34,239 bases of DNA, taken from the NCBI GenBank assembly GCA_029550685.1, contig JAKPGY010000068.1, positions 1-34,239 on the forward strand, in the 5' to 3' direction. The DNA comes from Bacillota bacterium. GTDB lineage: Bacteria > Bacillota > Syntrophomonadia > Syntrophomonadales > Syntrophomonadaceae. Positions 24,143 through 32,474 of this stretch are shown here, piece after piece. The notes beneath the pieces are model-generated. The model did no database searches. It was not told the DNA's origin and saw nothing but the letters and a program-made list of their open reading frames with translations. Position numbers and translations under genes: made by a program. The stretch's first letter is position 1. The number at the start of each line of letters is the position of its first letter.

Positions 24143-25330
24143 TTATTTTAAGCCCAATTCATCAGCCAACTGCTGAAAAACCGGCAGTGAGTTTTCAATG
24201 ATTTTGCGATCCACACAATAGGAGATGCGGAAATAACCAGGCTTACCGAATGATGTTCCTGGAACAACCAGCAAATTCTTCTTTTGCGCCATCTGAACGA
24301 ATTCCATTTCATCAGGAGTAGGACTTTGCGGGAACAAGTAGAAGGCTCCCTGAGGTTTGACAATTTTGTAGCCCATATCGGTAAGTGAATTGTAGAATAG
24401 ATCCCGCTTATCCTGATAGGCTGCAATATCCACTGATTCCCTCTGCAATCTGGCTACCAGGCGCTGCATCAAAGCAGGAGCATTTACATAGCCCAACACC
24501 CGGTTGGCTAAAGTTAAAGCCCCCATCAGCAGGTCCACTTCAGGAATATCAGGATTGGCTGCTAAATAACCAATGCGCTCACCGGGCAAAGCCAGGTCTT
24601 TGCTATGGGAAGTAACCAATATGCTATTGCGTACGTGCTTAAATACAGGCGGAACCTCAACGCCATCATAGGCGATTTTGGCGTAGGGTTCATCCGAGAT
24701 TACATATATAGGACGGCCATATTTTTCACTGGCTGTTTGCAATACGGTATTCAAGGCTTCCAGAGAGGAGGCAGTATAAATGACCCCGGTGGGATTATTG
24801 GGAGTATTAATTATAACAGCACGGGTATGGGGATTTACAGCCTCTTCGATGGCAGCAATATCGATCTGAAAATCTTCCTGGGTATCTACGATACGGTGAA
24901 CCCCACCATGATTGGCGATATAGAATTTGTATTCTACAAAAAAGGGTGCCAGGATAATCACTTCATCTCCGGGATCAAGGATAGCTTTCAGGGCACAGTT
25001 AAGAGCACCGCTGGCTCCCACTGTCATAATGACGTGTTCACCTGTTACAGGTTTGCCGCTTTTTTCGGCCAGCACTTCAGCTATGGCAGAACGCGTCTCC
25101 ATATACCCAGCATTACTCATATAACGGTGCATACCTGGTACAGGATTTAGTGCCAGTTCCCGCAAACCATCCAGAAAAGCTTGGGGAGGTTCCAGATTTG
25201 GGTTGCCGAGAGAAAAATCATAGACTTTATCCTCGCCGTAAATCTTCTTGAGACGTTCACCTTCCTCAAACATCTTACGGATCAAGGACGAACCACCCAT
25301 TTGTTCTTTCATGGCACGTGCAATGGTCAT
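24143..25330 (-). CDS. Class I/II PLP-dependent aminotransferase
   Basis: A 395-residue fold-type I aminotransferase. Visible motifs: GNPN (42-45, substrate loop), Asn179-Pro180 in NTPNNPTGV (cofactor Asn), Asp213 and Tyr216 in ISDEPYAKI (Asp binds the pyridine nitrogen), Schiff-base Lys244 in SHSKDLALPGERIGY, and a C-terminal FRISYCVD with the substrate-carboxylate Arg. All are intact. The group (AspB-like, aspartate/aromatic/alanine aminotransferases) is clear, but substrate specificity cannot be read. ATG 25330 follows AAAGGAGAAGC. A degenerate copy of its first 110 or so bases lies at 27028-27144. A MarR regulator is divergently transcribed next to it. Confidence 0.93.
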   Translation of the reverse strand: MTIARAMKEQMGGSSLIRKMFEEGERLKKIYGEDKVYDFSLGNPNLEPPQAFLDGLRELALNPVPGMHRYMSNAGYMETRSAIAEVLAEKSGKPVTGEHVIMTVGASGALNCALKAILDPGDEVIILAPFFVEYKFYIANHGGVHRIVDTQEDFQIDIAAIEEAVNPHTRAVIINTPNNPTGVIYTASSLEALNTVLQTASEKYGRPIYVISDEPYAKIAYDGVEVPPVFKHVRNSILVTSHSKDLALPGERIGYLAANPDIPEVDLLMGALTLANRVLGYVNAPALMQRLVARLQRESVDIAAYQDKRDLFYNSLTDMGYKIVKPQGAFYLFPQSPTPDEMEFVQMAQKKNLLVVPGTSFGKPGYFRISYCVDRKIIENSLPVFQQLADELGLK

Positions 25331-25448
25331 AGATATGCTTCTCCTTTACTCTTTAGATATATCCATATTTTAACCTAATTTACCAGCTTTCTGTACTGTG
25401 ATAAAGCCAGCGAGCTGTTAATAATTTATAAACACTGAAAAAATGACT

Positions 25449-25497
25449 TTGCATAAATGGAAGTATATTGGTAATATAATTACTACGAAATACGAAA
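25449..25497 (+). promoter_or_regulatory. Promoter and possible operator of the MarR gene
   Basis: TTGCAT (25449-25454), a 17-bp spacer and TAATAT (25472-25477) form a good vegetative promoter. Just downstream TACGAAA is repeated in tandem (25484-25490, 25491-25497), where a bound repressor would block transcription. MarR proteins commonly bind their own promoter, though usually at inverted repeats. Confidence 0.5.
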
Positions 25498-25517
25498 TAT
25501 ATGTGAGGTGAGATAAA

Positions 25518-25985
25518 TTGAATGAGACCAGATTGGGCCCTGGTTTTATGGAGACCCTGGAGGAGAATTTTCCTTTTTTTCTGGAACAAATTAAACATTT
25601 AGCTAATCCACCTGAGCCTGAAATTGAGGTATCTCGACTTGAACTATTTGCTATTCTCCTGCTCAAACAAGCTAAGACTTGCAATATGGGGACGTTGGCC
25701 AAAGGATTGTCTGTTCCGATGAGTACTGCTACCGGAATTGCCGAACGCTTGGAAAAGAAAGGTTTGATTCTCCGGACCAAATCGGAAGAAGACCGCAGGG
25801 CTATCATTTTGCAGCTCCAAACCAAAGGGGAAGAACTGGTGGCGAAGTATTTCCAGCATATAGGAGCGCTGATTGCCGGGTGGAAATCTAACTTAACTCC
25901 GGAGGAATTCGAGATATTCTCGATATTGCTTCGGAAGATGCTGGCTGGAAACCAGAATAAAAAATTATTACGAGTAGTGAAATAA
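25518..25985 (+). CDS. MarR-family transcriptional regulator
   Basis: A 155-residue winged-helix regulator, expected to act as a dimer. The DNA-reading helix region is TLAKGLSVPMSTATGIAERLEKKGLI (about 58-83), followed by the wing LRTKSEEDRRAIILQLQTKGEEL with the conserved Asp-Arg-Arg. The outer helices form the dimer/ligand domain. It starts at TTG 25518 after GAGGTGAGA. The next gene is a truncated hydrolase 20 bases downstream, and the aminotransferase is divergent; either may have been its target. The ligand is unknown. Confidence 0.9.
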   Translation: MNETRLGPGFMETLEENFPFFLEQIKHLANPPEPEIEVSRLELFAILLLKQAKTCNMGTLAKGLSVPMSTATGIAERLEKKGLILRTKSEEDRRAIILQLQTKGEELVAKYFQHIGALIAGWKSNLTPEEFEIFSILLRKMLAGNQNKKLLRVVK

Positions 25986-26005
25986 AATAAAGGGTGGGGG
26001 ATAAC

Positions 26006-26389
26006 ATGAAGTGTGATTTGGTTACGGTGAGAACTCAGGATGGGGTTGTTTTGCATGGAGCTTGGTACGAAGGCCAGCTAGATAAACCGGCTGTAATACT
26101 ACTGCCAGGAGCGGCTGTGAATTTCTACTCAGGCTTGGGGGCATTTCTTCCGGCTATGCTGGCTGAAAAGGGTTTCGCCTGCTTAAGCATTAATCACCGG
26201 GGACACGACCTGGCTACAGCACCTGATCCGATTAACCCTCGGGTAATTGGCGGATTATATGATTGTTTTGAGGATTGCATTCATGATATAAGTGCCATGA
26301 TTAAATTTCTTGGTGATAAAGGTGCTACTCGAATTGTATTAGCCGGCCACAGTCAGGCGGCGGTTAAGATACTTTTCTATTACCGATAG
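26006..26389 (+). pseudogene. Truncated alpha/beta hydrolase
   Basis: 127 residues with the expected first half of an alpha/beta hydrolase: LLPGAAVNFYS (oxyanion-side loop), LSINHRGHDLA, and the nucleophile elbow GHSQAA, about 13 residues before a TAG. Full-length relatives are around 270-290 residues. The acid and histidine of the triad and the rest of the core are missing, so it cannot be active. No other frame continues the homology past the stop, so this looks like a deletion rather than a simple frameshift. ATG 26006 follows AAGGGTGGGGG. It was probably co-transcribed with the MarR gene when intact. Confidence 0.75.
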
Positions 26390-26448
26390 GGTCTCTAATT
26401 GTTGAATGGTTAAATAGACTCAATGACTAGCAAACTTTTATAATTAAT

Positions 26449-26898
26449 TCAATAAACCTTCTGCTGAAGCCAGGTAACAGACATGATATTACCTCCTTCC
26501 CGTTCATCACACTCGGTTTGCTGGCTGGCAATGTATCCAGCCAGAATCACAATATCATAGCCGTTCTCTTTGAGCACAGATTGGTTAATATCTCCAACTG
26601 TGAATTCACACCTGTCTTGTAGGCCGTATGCTAATGCTTTTTCAACAGCATATTCAATGAATTCCTGTATAAGATTGCTCCCTTTTACTTTACATCCAAA
26701 GGCTCGGGCCAATTTAATGCTATCCGCACCTTTCCCACAATCTAGATCAAGTATCCTGGTATTGTATGTCACTTCAATGTGCTGTTCAATTAGGTGGATT
26801 ATATCCGCGGGTATTGCACCCAGTTCCCGCAAGTCCTGCATGTAAATAAGGGAGATGGGGAAGGATTTCAACAGATTCGTCAGATAGTGATTGGGCAA
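26449..26898 (-). pseudogene. Truncated SAM-dependent methyltransferase
   Basis: 149 residues: a class I methyltransferase N-terminal half with motif I DLDCGKGADSIKLA (the usual D-x-G-C-G-x-G has Asp for the first Gly), then GCKVKGSNLIQEF (normally ends I-D, here S-N), and FTVGDIN and DIVIL, after which similarity stops. The last 11 codons (MSVTWLQQKVY) have their own strong AAGGAGG ribosome site and look like the start of a different gene, suggesting a deletion junction. The loss of motif residues and of the second half of the Rossmann fold argues for a pseudogene. It starts at TTG 26898 with no clear ribosome site. Confidence 0.7.
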
Positions 26899-27027
26899 GC
26901 TTTTCTCTTATATTGGTTATGGTGGGGCCCCTCTCTTTTCAAAACAAGCAGCTGCATGTTTATTTATTAAAAGAACCTTCCTAAATTAACCCTGTTGCCT
27001 CATATGTATCAAAATAAGACAAGAAAA

Positions 27028-27144
27028 TAAAATCAAAGACTTTATCCTCTACATAAATCTTCTTGAGACGTTTACCTTCTTCAAACATCTTGCGGATCAA
27101 GGACGAACCCCCATTTATTCTTTCATGGCACGTGCAATGGTCAT
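27028..27144 (-). pseudogene. Degenerate copy of the aminotransferase 5' end
   Basis: This stretch aligns nearly base for base with 25215-25330, the start of the intact aminotransferase, and is in the same orientation. It reads ATG ACC ATT GCA CGT GCC ATG AAA GAA, then TAA where the intact gene has CAA, followed by a small deletion that shifts the frame. Similarity ends at about codon 38. The remainder of 26899-27431 holds no supported gene. Confidence 0.85.
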
Positions 27145-27431
27145 GCAGGCTCACGGTCATGATAATACCTTATAGATCAGCTGCTACAGTGCCAATAGAC
27201 AACTGCCGGATAGAGACTGAAGCATAGGAGGAGGAAATTGTCGTCGGTTTTGTCAAAAGCAATGTAGCACCACCCTTGCTAAATTCCCATATCATAAATT
27301 ACCTGAAATTACCTCTGCAGGTTATTGAAGGATGAATACACTTGTAAATTGCGGGAATAAACCAAAATTACAGGCGGAGCAATAAGTAAGTCTAAAAAAG
27401 ATTTTCATGGATAAAGGAATGATGTTATACC

Positions 27432-27875
27432 ATGATCATATCGAATATAAGATGGATACTGGGTATACACCGGTGGGAAAACGTCGTATTGGGAGGGCTT
27501 ACAGCAGTAATAACTGAAATTATTGGTCTGCTGGGAGGATGGGATTTGTGGTTAAAAGCTTTAATACTTTTTATTGTATGTGATTATGTATCAGGGCTAT
27601 TGGCCGCAGGTGTTGAAAAAAGGTTGAATAGTCAGGTAGGCTTCAGGGGAATTGTAAAAAAAATATTTATTCTTATTCTTGTAGTTGTGGCCTATCAAAT
27701 TGATTTAGTTCTCGGGCTAACCGTAATAAGGTTAATGGTAATTGGTTTTTATCTTGGCATAGAGGGATTATCCATTTTGGAAAATGCTGTAAGGTGCGGA
27801 TTAGAAGTTCCAGATAGTCTTAAGAATACTCTGGAAACAATAAAAACAGGGGAAGACAGGAACTATAAAAAATAA
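27432..27875 (+). CDS. Phage-type holin family protein (holin_4/TcdE-like)
   Basis: A 147-residue membrane protein with three or four hydrophobic segments (about 18-38, 40-60, 73-90, 94-112) and the family string LFIVCDYVSGLLAAGVEKRLNSQVGFRGIVKKI (about 46-78). It matches the Holin_4/toxin-secretion holin family, whose best-known member is TcdE. Such proteins permeabilise the cytoplasmic membrane for endolysin or protein release. No endolysin, tail or other phage gene lies nearby. It has its own terminator, so it is a single gene, either a prophage remnant or a host-adopted holin (for sporulation or secretion). Confidence 0.85.
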   Translation: MIISNIRWILGIHRWENVVLGGLTAVITEIIGLLGGWDLWLKALILFIVCDYVSGLLAAGVEKRLNSQVGFRGIVKKIFILILVVVAYQIDLVLGLTVIRLMVIGFYLGIEGLSILENAVRCGLEVPDSLKNTLETIKTGEDRNYKK

Positions 27876-27919
27876 ACCTTTATTGTGAGATAGGGGTGTA
27901 TCAATGAATTTGTTCGTTT

Positions 27920-27961
27920 GCTCTCTTCCGTCTGCTAATCGGAGGTGAGCTTTTTATTTTT
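27920..27961 (+). terminator. Rho-independent terminator of the holin gene
   Basis: GCTCTCTTCCG (27920-27930) pairs with CGGAGGTGAGC (27940-27950), 11 positions with one mismatch and one G-U, with a 9-nt loop, followed by TTTTTATTTTT. Strong on the plus strand. Confidence 0.88.
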
Positions 27962-28216
27962 CGTCTAAGATAGTAGATAGCTGCAAAAATGTTTGTCCCC
28001 ACTTCAGTATCCGACCTGGCCGTTTTCGCAGTTGTTTTGAGTGCATCTTTGAGAATAAGTGGGAAAGATGCCATTTAAGTTCAGCCGATTTACCCCAGAA
28101 CCGCTTGTGTCCAAGGACAAGAGAAAGCACAGCTTGAAAAACATGAAATGAAGGTAATAGAATGGAAAACAAATTCAACCCAAAACAGCAGGAAACTTAT
28201 GGAGGTTATAGATATT

Positions 28217-30778
28217 ATGAACCGTAGAGAATTCACAGCAGTTATCTTGGCAGTTATCATGTTAGCGGGAACATTTTTGACCGGATTCACATACCAGCCA
28301 GGTATAGGATATGTTTATTATGAAACCCAATCGGAAATTTATGACAACGCTATTTATCATGAACAACTGGCAGGCCATAATGTAAATGGTATTGAAAGGG
28401 CATATTTTATCAACGTGGATACCCTGGGCACAGATCTACAGCCTTATGTATTCGAAGGTGAAGTGACTGGGACTTATACATTGGATACCATGATAAGTTC
28501 TTTGGAAAACCAGGGTTATAAGGTTGTAGCAGGAATCAATGGAGATATCTATGACACATCTACCGGAACGCCTAAGGGGCTGACTATTCATAACGGTAAG
28601 ATAAAAACCTCTGGATATGCTCCGGAGTATGCAATTTCTTTCGATGAAAGTGGTGCTGCTTCTTTGGTAAAGGCAACTCTGGGCTTTACCCTAAAGGGGA
28701 TGATAAATGCCCCCACCGTGGTTACGAATCCTGTTGCAGATGGGGCTCACCCAGAAGTGCAGGCACAACTAGAAGATCCAATCCGGTCAGAAGATCTGAT
28801 CCAGTCGGAAGATATGCTCCCAAACACAGATGAGGTGCCAATTGAAGGTGATATTCAGCTGCCAGATGAGATCCAATGGACAGAATCAGGACAAGCTGTA
28901 GTACCTGTTATTGAGCAGCAGACGGTTTACGAACCTACTCCATATGCAACCAGTATTGGCTATTTTAATGTTCCCCATGGCAGTGGGAAATCTTTGCACC
29001 TGTATAACCGCCAATATGCCTCCTCTACACAAACCACGGAAAATTCGGTGGAAGTAGTATTAGAAGCGGGTTCCCCAGAAAATGCGGAACCGACAGTGGG
29101 AGGTACCATCACAGCAACTGTAATTGAAGTCAGAAATGGTACTTACAATACTCCCATCGGTGACAGTCAGCTGGTACTATCCGCAGCGGCGGATTCAGCC
29201 TATGCAGCTGCACTGGCCCAGTTAATTCCCGGAAGTATGGTAGAGATCTCAGTACTTGATTGGAGCGGTGGGGACCTGGCTCGAAGCCAGGAAGCGATAG
29301 GTGTATACTATGTACTTTATGATAACGGTCAGTTTATTACCGAAGGAACAAACTTGAATCCCAGAACTGTAATAGGTATTAAACCTGACGGTACCCTCCT
29401 GCTGTATGTTCTTGACGGAAGACAGCCTGGTTTTTCGGAAGGCATGGGTCTGACGGATACAGCCAAACATTTGGTGGCTCTGGGCTGCAGTACCGTTGTC
29501 AACCTGGATGGAGGCGGATCCTCTACGATAGCCGTACGGGAAGGGGGAATCGACTCCCGGGCAGTGGTCAAGAATTCTCCTTCCGGGAACAAACAGAGAA
29601 AAGTCACTAACGCTCTCCTGCTGGTATATGACCAGCGCGGGGGAAGCGGGGCAGAGCATTTACATACGTATCCCAGCCAGCCCCTGGCCATGCCGGGAGC
29701 AGACATTAAACTAACAACCTATGCAACCAACGAAAAATATGAGCCGGTAGCACTGCCCAAGAGAGTAAAATATGATGTTGACCCTGACTCGGACCATTCC
29801 ATAAATGAAAACGGTCTTTTTACTGCTGGTAACTCCATAGGGACGACTGTTATTGAAGTGTTTTGCGGTGAGCTTTACACCACTGCCCAGGTAAATATTC
29901 AAAACAATATAACCTTTACGACCAATGTGCAGGATATAGTCATAGATCCGGGGGATACCATTGACATAAATGTAACGCCGAAATACGGATATGCTCCCAT
30001 TGCCAGCAAGGACAGTTTATTTACTTGGACCTGCGATCCAGCCATCGGTACTATCGATGCCGACGGAGTCTTTCAAGCGACAACCCAAAATGGGATAACC
30101 GGCCATATATATGTGGAATACAACGGCGTGATACAGACTATACCAGTTCAGGTGGGTGCTGCCAGTATTGATTTTGCGGATACGATAACCCATTGGGCTC
30201 GAGAGTTTATCGGCAAGCTGGCAGCCAAGGGAATTGTAAGCGGAATGGGCGATAATTACTATTGGCCGGATGACTCTCTAACCCGAGCCCAGTTCCTGAC
30301 AATGCTGGCCAAAAGCATCCCTGACTTAGACGTTTCCCAGGCTACTCCGGCTGGTTTTACGGATGTTCCCGCAGATGAGTGGTATTATAACTATGTTAAC
30401 TGGGGTTTTGAAACCGGAATTGTAAAAGGCATGGACGAGAATACTTTTGCTCCCAATGAAAAAATCACCAGAGAGCAAATGGCAGTAATGCTGAATAATT
30501 TCATTGCCAACACCGGTGCAGTACTTCCGGAAATTCACCCGGCAGTATCCTTTACGGACAGCGAACGGATCAGTCCTTGGGCTGCCGGCGCTGTGAACAG
30601 GATCGTAGCCTCAGGTGTTATGGGCGGCTATCCTGAAGGTGATTATAAGCCCCAGGGCAATGCTACCCGGGCGGAAGCTGCAACCGTTATCTACAAATTA
30701 ATCACGATACGAGATAGTTACTATCCTGACGCCCCTGGTCTGACTAAGCCGGATATACAGCCGGAAGAGGAAAATTAA
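28217..30778 (+). CDS. Secreted phosphodiester glycosidase-domain protein with three SLH repeats
   Basis: An 853-residue surface protein. A signal peptide (MNRREFTAVILAVIMLAGTFLTG) is followed by the NAGPA/phosphodiester glycosidase domain: GINGDIYDTSTGTPKGLTI, NPRTVIGIKPDGTLLLYVLDG and VVNLDGGGSSTIAVREGG. The domain is interrupted by an acidic insert of about 65 residues (roughly 175-240). Then come about 200 residues of beta-rich, Big-like sequence with INENGLF and IDADGVF turns, and three C-terminal SLH repeats: HWAREFIGKLAAKGIVSGMGD, WYYNYVNWGFETGIVKGMDEN and PWAAGAVNRIVASGVMGGYPE. SLH repeats bind pyruvylated wall polymer, so it should sit on the cell surface. The related human enzyme removes GlcNAc from a phosphodiester. 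In bacteria this fold is found with exopolysaccharide or wall-teichoic-acid processing; the substrate is unknown. ATG 28217 is chosen as the start of the signal peptide, with GGAGG 11 nt upstream. Confidence 0.88.
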   Translation: MNRREFTAVILAVIMLAGTFLTGFTYQPGIGYVYYETQSEIYDNAIYHEQLAGHNVNGIERAYFINVDTLGTDLQPYVFEGEVTGTYTLDTMISSLENQGYKVVAGINGDIYDTSTGTPKGLTIHNGKIKTSGYAPEYAISFDESGAASLVKATLGFTLKGMINAPTVVTNPVADGAHPEVQAQLEDPIRSEDLIQSEDMLPNTDEVPIEGDIQLPDEIQWTESGQAVVPVIEQQTVYEPTPYATSIGYFNVPHGSGKSLHLYNRQYASSTQTTENSVEVVLEAGSPENAEPTVGGTITATVIEVRNGTYNTPIGDSQLVLSAAADSAYAAALAQLIPGSMVEISVLDWSGGDLARSQEAIGVYYVLYDNGQFITEGTNLNPRTVIGIKPDGTLLLYVLDGRQPGFSEGMGLTDTAKHLVALGCSTVVNLDGGGSSTIAVREGGIDSRAVVKNSPSGNKQRKVTNALLLVYDQRGGSGAEHLHTYPSQPLAMPGADIKLTTYATNEKYEPVALPKRVKYDVDPDSDHSINENGLFTAGNSIGTTVIEVFCGELYTTAQVNIQNNITFTTNVQDIVIDPGDTIDINVTPKYGYAPIASKDSLFTWTCDPAIGTIDADGVFQATTQNGITGHIYVEYNGVIQTIPVQVGAASIDFADTITHWAREFIGKLAAKGIVSGMGDNYYWPDDSLTRAQFLTMLAKSIPDLDVSQATPAGFTDVPADEWYYNYVNWGFETGIVKGMDENTFAPNEKITREQMAVMLNNFIANTGAVLPEIHPAVSFTDSERISPWAAGAVNRIVASGVMGGYPEGDYKPQGNATRAEAATVIYKLITIRDSYYPDAPGLTKPDIQPEEEN

Positions 30779-30840
30779 ATCCTGTTAAGATAATTAACAA
30801 TATCTTGCCATAATGGGTTTCCCTGCATGATGAATTATAT

Positions 30841-30871
30841 CGCCGCCTTGGAATAGACTTCCTCGGCGGCG
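30841..30871. repeat. GC-rich hairpin after the SLH gene
   Basis: CGCCGCC (30841-30847) pairs with GGCGGCG (30865-30871), with two further inner pairs, 62 bases after the SLH-gene stop. It lacks a T-run, so it is at best an mRNA 3'-end stabiliser or weak terminator for the plus strand. Confidence 0.4.
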
Positions 30872-30914
30872 GAGAGAATCAGATTGTCCATAAACCCCAT
30901 TAGAAAAAAGATAA

Positions 30915-30955
30915 AAAAGCAGTGTCATTTTGGTTGCCAAAACAACACTGCTTTT
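30915..30955 (-). terminator. Terminator of the two-component operon
   Basis: AAAAGCAGTGT (30915-30925) pairs with ACACTGCTTTT (30945-30955), and the inner TTTTGG/CCAAAA extends the hairpin. On the minus strand it is followed by further T-runs (TTTATCTTTTTT), a strong terminator for the histidine kinase gene about 50 bases upstream. It may also act on plus-strand transcripts. Confidence 0.88.
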
Positions 30956-31004
30956 GGTTTCAATTAAATTTGCACCTCTGAAATGAACACGGTATCTCCA
31001 ACCG

Positions 31005-32474
31005 CTACTTTTTTCCCGGTGAGGTGGGCAGCAGAAGAGAAATTCTGGTACCAATATTTTCCCGACTCAAAATCTCAATATGACCATCATGCCGTTCAGT
31101 AATCCATTTGGCGATAGATAACCCCAGACCGGTTCCGCCGGTGGCCCTGGCCCGGGATTCGTCAGCCCGGTAGAATCGATCCAATACCCGGGGCACCGAT
31201 TCAGGAGCAATTCCTATACCTTCATCCTGTACAGTCAGGCAAGCATATTCTTGGGTCGAGGAAACGGAAATGGTTATCCTTTGGCCGGGAGGAGTGAATT
31301 TTACAGCATTATCAACCAGTATCCGCATTGATTGTTTGATCAGGCTCTTATCGGCATCAATTAGAACCGAGTTCAAATTTGCAATATATTCATGTCCGCT
31401 GTCAATCATCTGGGTTTCCCGCAGTACTTCTTCAGCCAGGGAAGCCAGATCAAAGCGTTCAATGTTAAGAGTCATAGTATTGTTATCGCCACGAGCCAGG
31501 AATAAAAGCTGTTCTACCATTTCTTTCATATTAGCGGCCTCACTCTTTATGGCATCAATAGATTCCTGCAGGGCTTTCTCGTCCTTTTTACCCCAGCGAT
31601 CCAGCAGATTGGCATATCCCTGAATAACAGAAATCGGTGTCCTGAGTTCATGGGAGGCATCGGAAACGAACCGAACCTGGGAACGGTAGGATTCATTGAT
31701 ACGATCCAACATGGCGTTAATTGCTGCAGCCAGACTCTGCAATTCACTTTGCGTTTCACCCACTGAAATACGGGTATCCAGCTTGGCGGCATTAATATTA
31801 TCGAGTTTGCCGGCCAGAGCTTTAAGTTGTTCCGGTGAAAAGGCAGCATCCGTACTAAGGTTTTGGGCTGCTTCTGTTAATTCCTGAATCGGCCTTAAGG
31901 TATGGCGTATCAATCGGGCACCGGAGGAAATGTTTTTTAGCAGCATCAATAGTTCAATAACCAGCAGCACGGCAAATATTGCTAGATAAATCTGCAGGGT
32001 TCTTTGGGGATGGTAAGAAAGCACAAACAGATTATTATCAGCTGTAACTGTTATATTATAGGAAATGTTCTTAAACAGTTCCTGGGTGCTGATATCCCGG
32101 GAATGGGCCAGGTGAAAACTCCTGGGATTTTCAGCAGTTTGGGGAGGAAAGCGCTTTTGCAGGGCTTTGGGTAGTTGGAATTGCCCTTCTAAATCGGCAT
32201 GTGGTGTAAGACTGTATTCAGTTAATGCCAACCAGGTTTCAGCTTCGACAGAAGTCGGGCTGGTCTGGCTAAGTATTTCAGCTGATATAGCTGCAGTTTG
32301 TTCTGCCCGTATAATTAATCCCGAAAGCAAGAGCATCATCAGCATTAAATCAAGGGTAAGAAAAATGCCCAGCATACGGAGAAACAATCTGAAATTGAGT
32401 TTCCATACTATTGAGAACCTGATCTTGTCACTGAACCGGATACGAGTGTTGTCAGCCGCATGGTTGTTATTCAT
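31005..32474 (-). CDS. Sensor histidine kinase (OmpR-partner type)
   Basis: A 489-residue membrane kinase: TM1 (about 32-53, MLGIFLTLDLMLMMLLLSGLII), about 110 extracytoplasmic residues, TM2 (about 162-181), HAMP-like linker (LRPIQELTEAAQNLST), phosphoacceptor SDASHELRTPISVIQGYANLL (His in the H box), then the ATPase domain with N box ILVDNAVKFTPPG, G1 DEGIGI and G2 GTGLGLSIAKW. All catalytic motifs are intact. The start ATG 32474 overlaps the regulator's end by 8 nt. The stimulus is unknown; the neighbouring SLH surface protein gene and DUF4342 protein suggest an envelope signal, but that is only context. Confidence 0.93.
   Translation of the reverse strand: MNNNHAADNTRIRFSDKIRFSIVWKLNFRLFLRMLGIFLTLDLMLMMLLLSGLIIRAEQTAAISAEILSQTSPTSVEAETWLALTEYSLTPHADLEGQFQLPKALQKRFPPQTAENPRSFHLAHSRDISTQELFKNISYNITVTADNNLFVLSYHPQRTLQIYLAIFAVLLVIELLMLLKNISSGARLIRHTLRPIQELTEAAQNLSTDAAFSPEQLKALAGKLDNINAAKLDTRISVGETQSELQSLAAAINAMLDRINESYRSQVRFVSDASHELRTPISVIQGYANLLDRWGKKDEKALQESIDAIKSEAANMKEMVEQLLFLARGDNNTMTLNIERFDLASLAEEVLRETQMIDSGHEYIANLNSVLIDADKSLIKQSMRILVDNAVKFTPPGQRITISVSSTQEYACLTVQDEGIGIAPESVPRVLDRFYRADESRARATGGTGLGLSIAKWITERHDGHIEILSRENIGTRISLLLPTSPGKK

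Noticed and set aside
26390-26448. Continuation of the truncated hydrolase in another frame
   Set aside because: None of the three frames past the TAG resembles the missing half.
27238-27267. Nine-residue ORF from TTG with GGAGGAGG upstream
   Set aside because: Strong ribosome site but it stops at once; likely the remaining start of a deleted gene in the debris region.
27904-27948. Fourteen-residue ORF after the holin gene
   Set aside because: It lies within the holin terminator hairpin.
27954-28178. Minus-strand 74-codon ORF, basic C-terminal half (LKWHLSHLFSKMHSKQL)
   Set aside because: It looks faintly like the end of a transposase, but no catalytic motif, inverted repeat or ribosome site supports it, and it overlaps the holin terminator and lies antisense to the region before the SLH gene.
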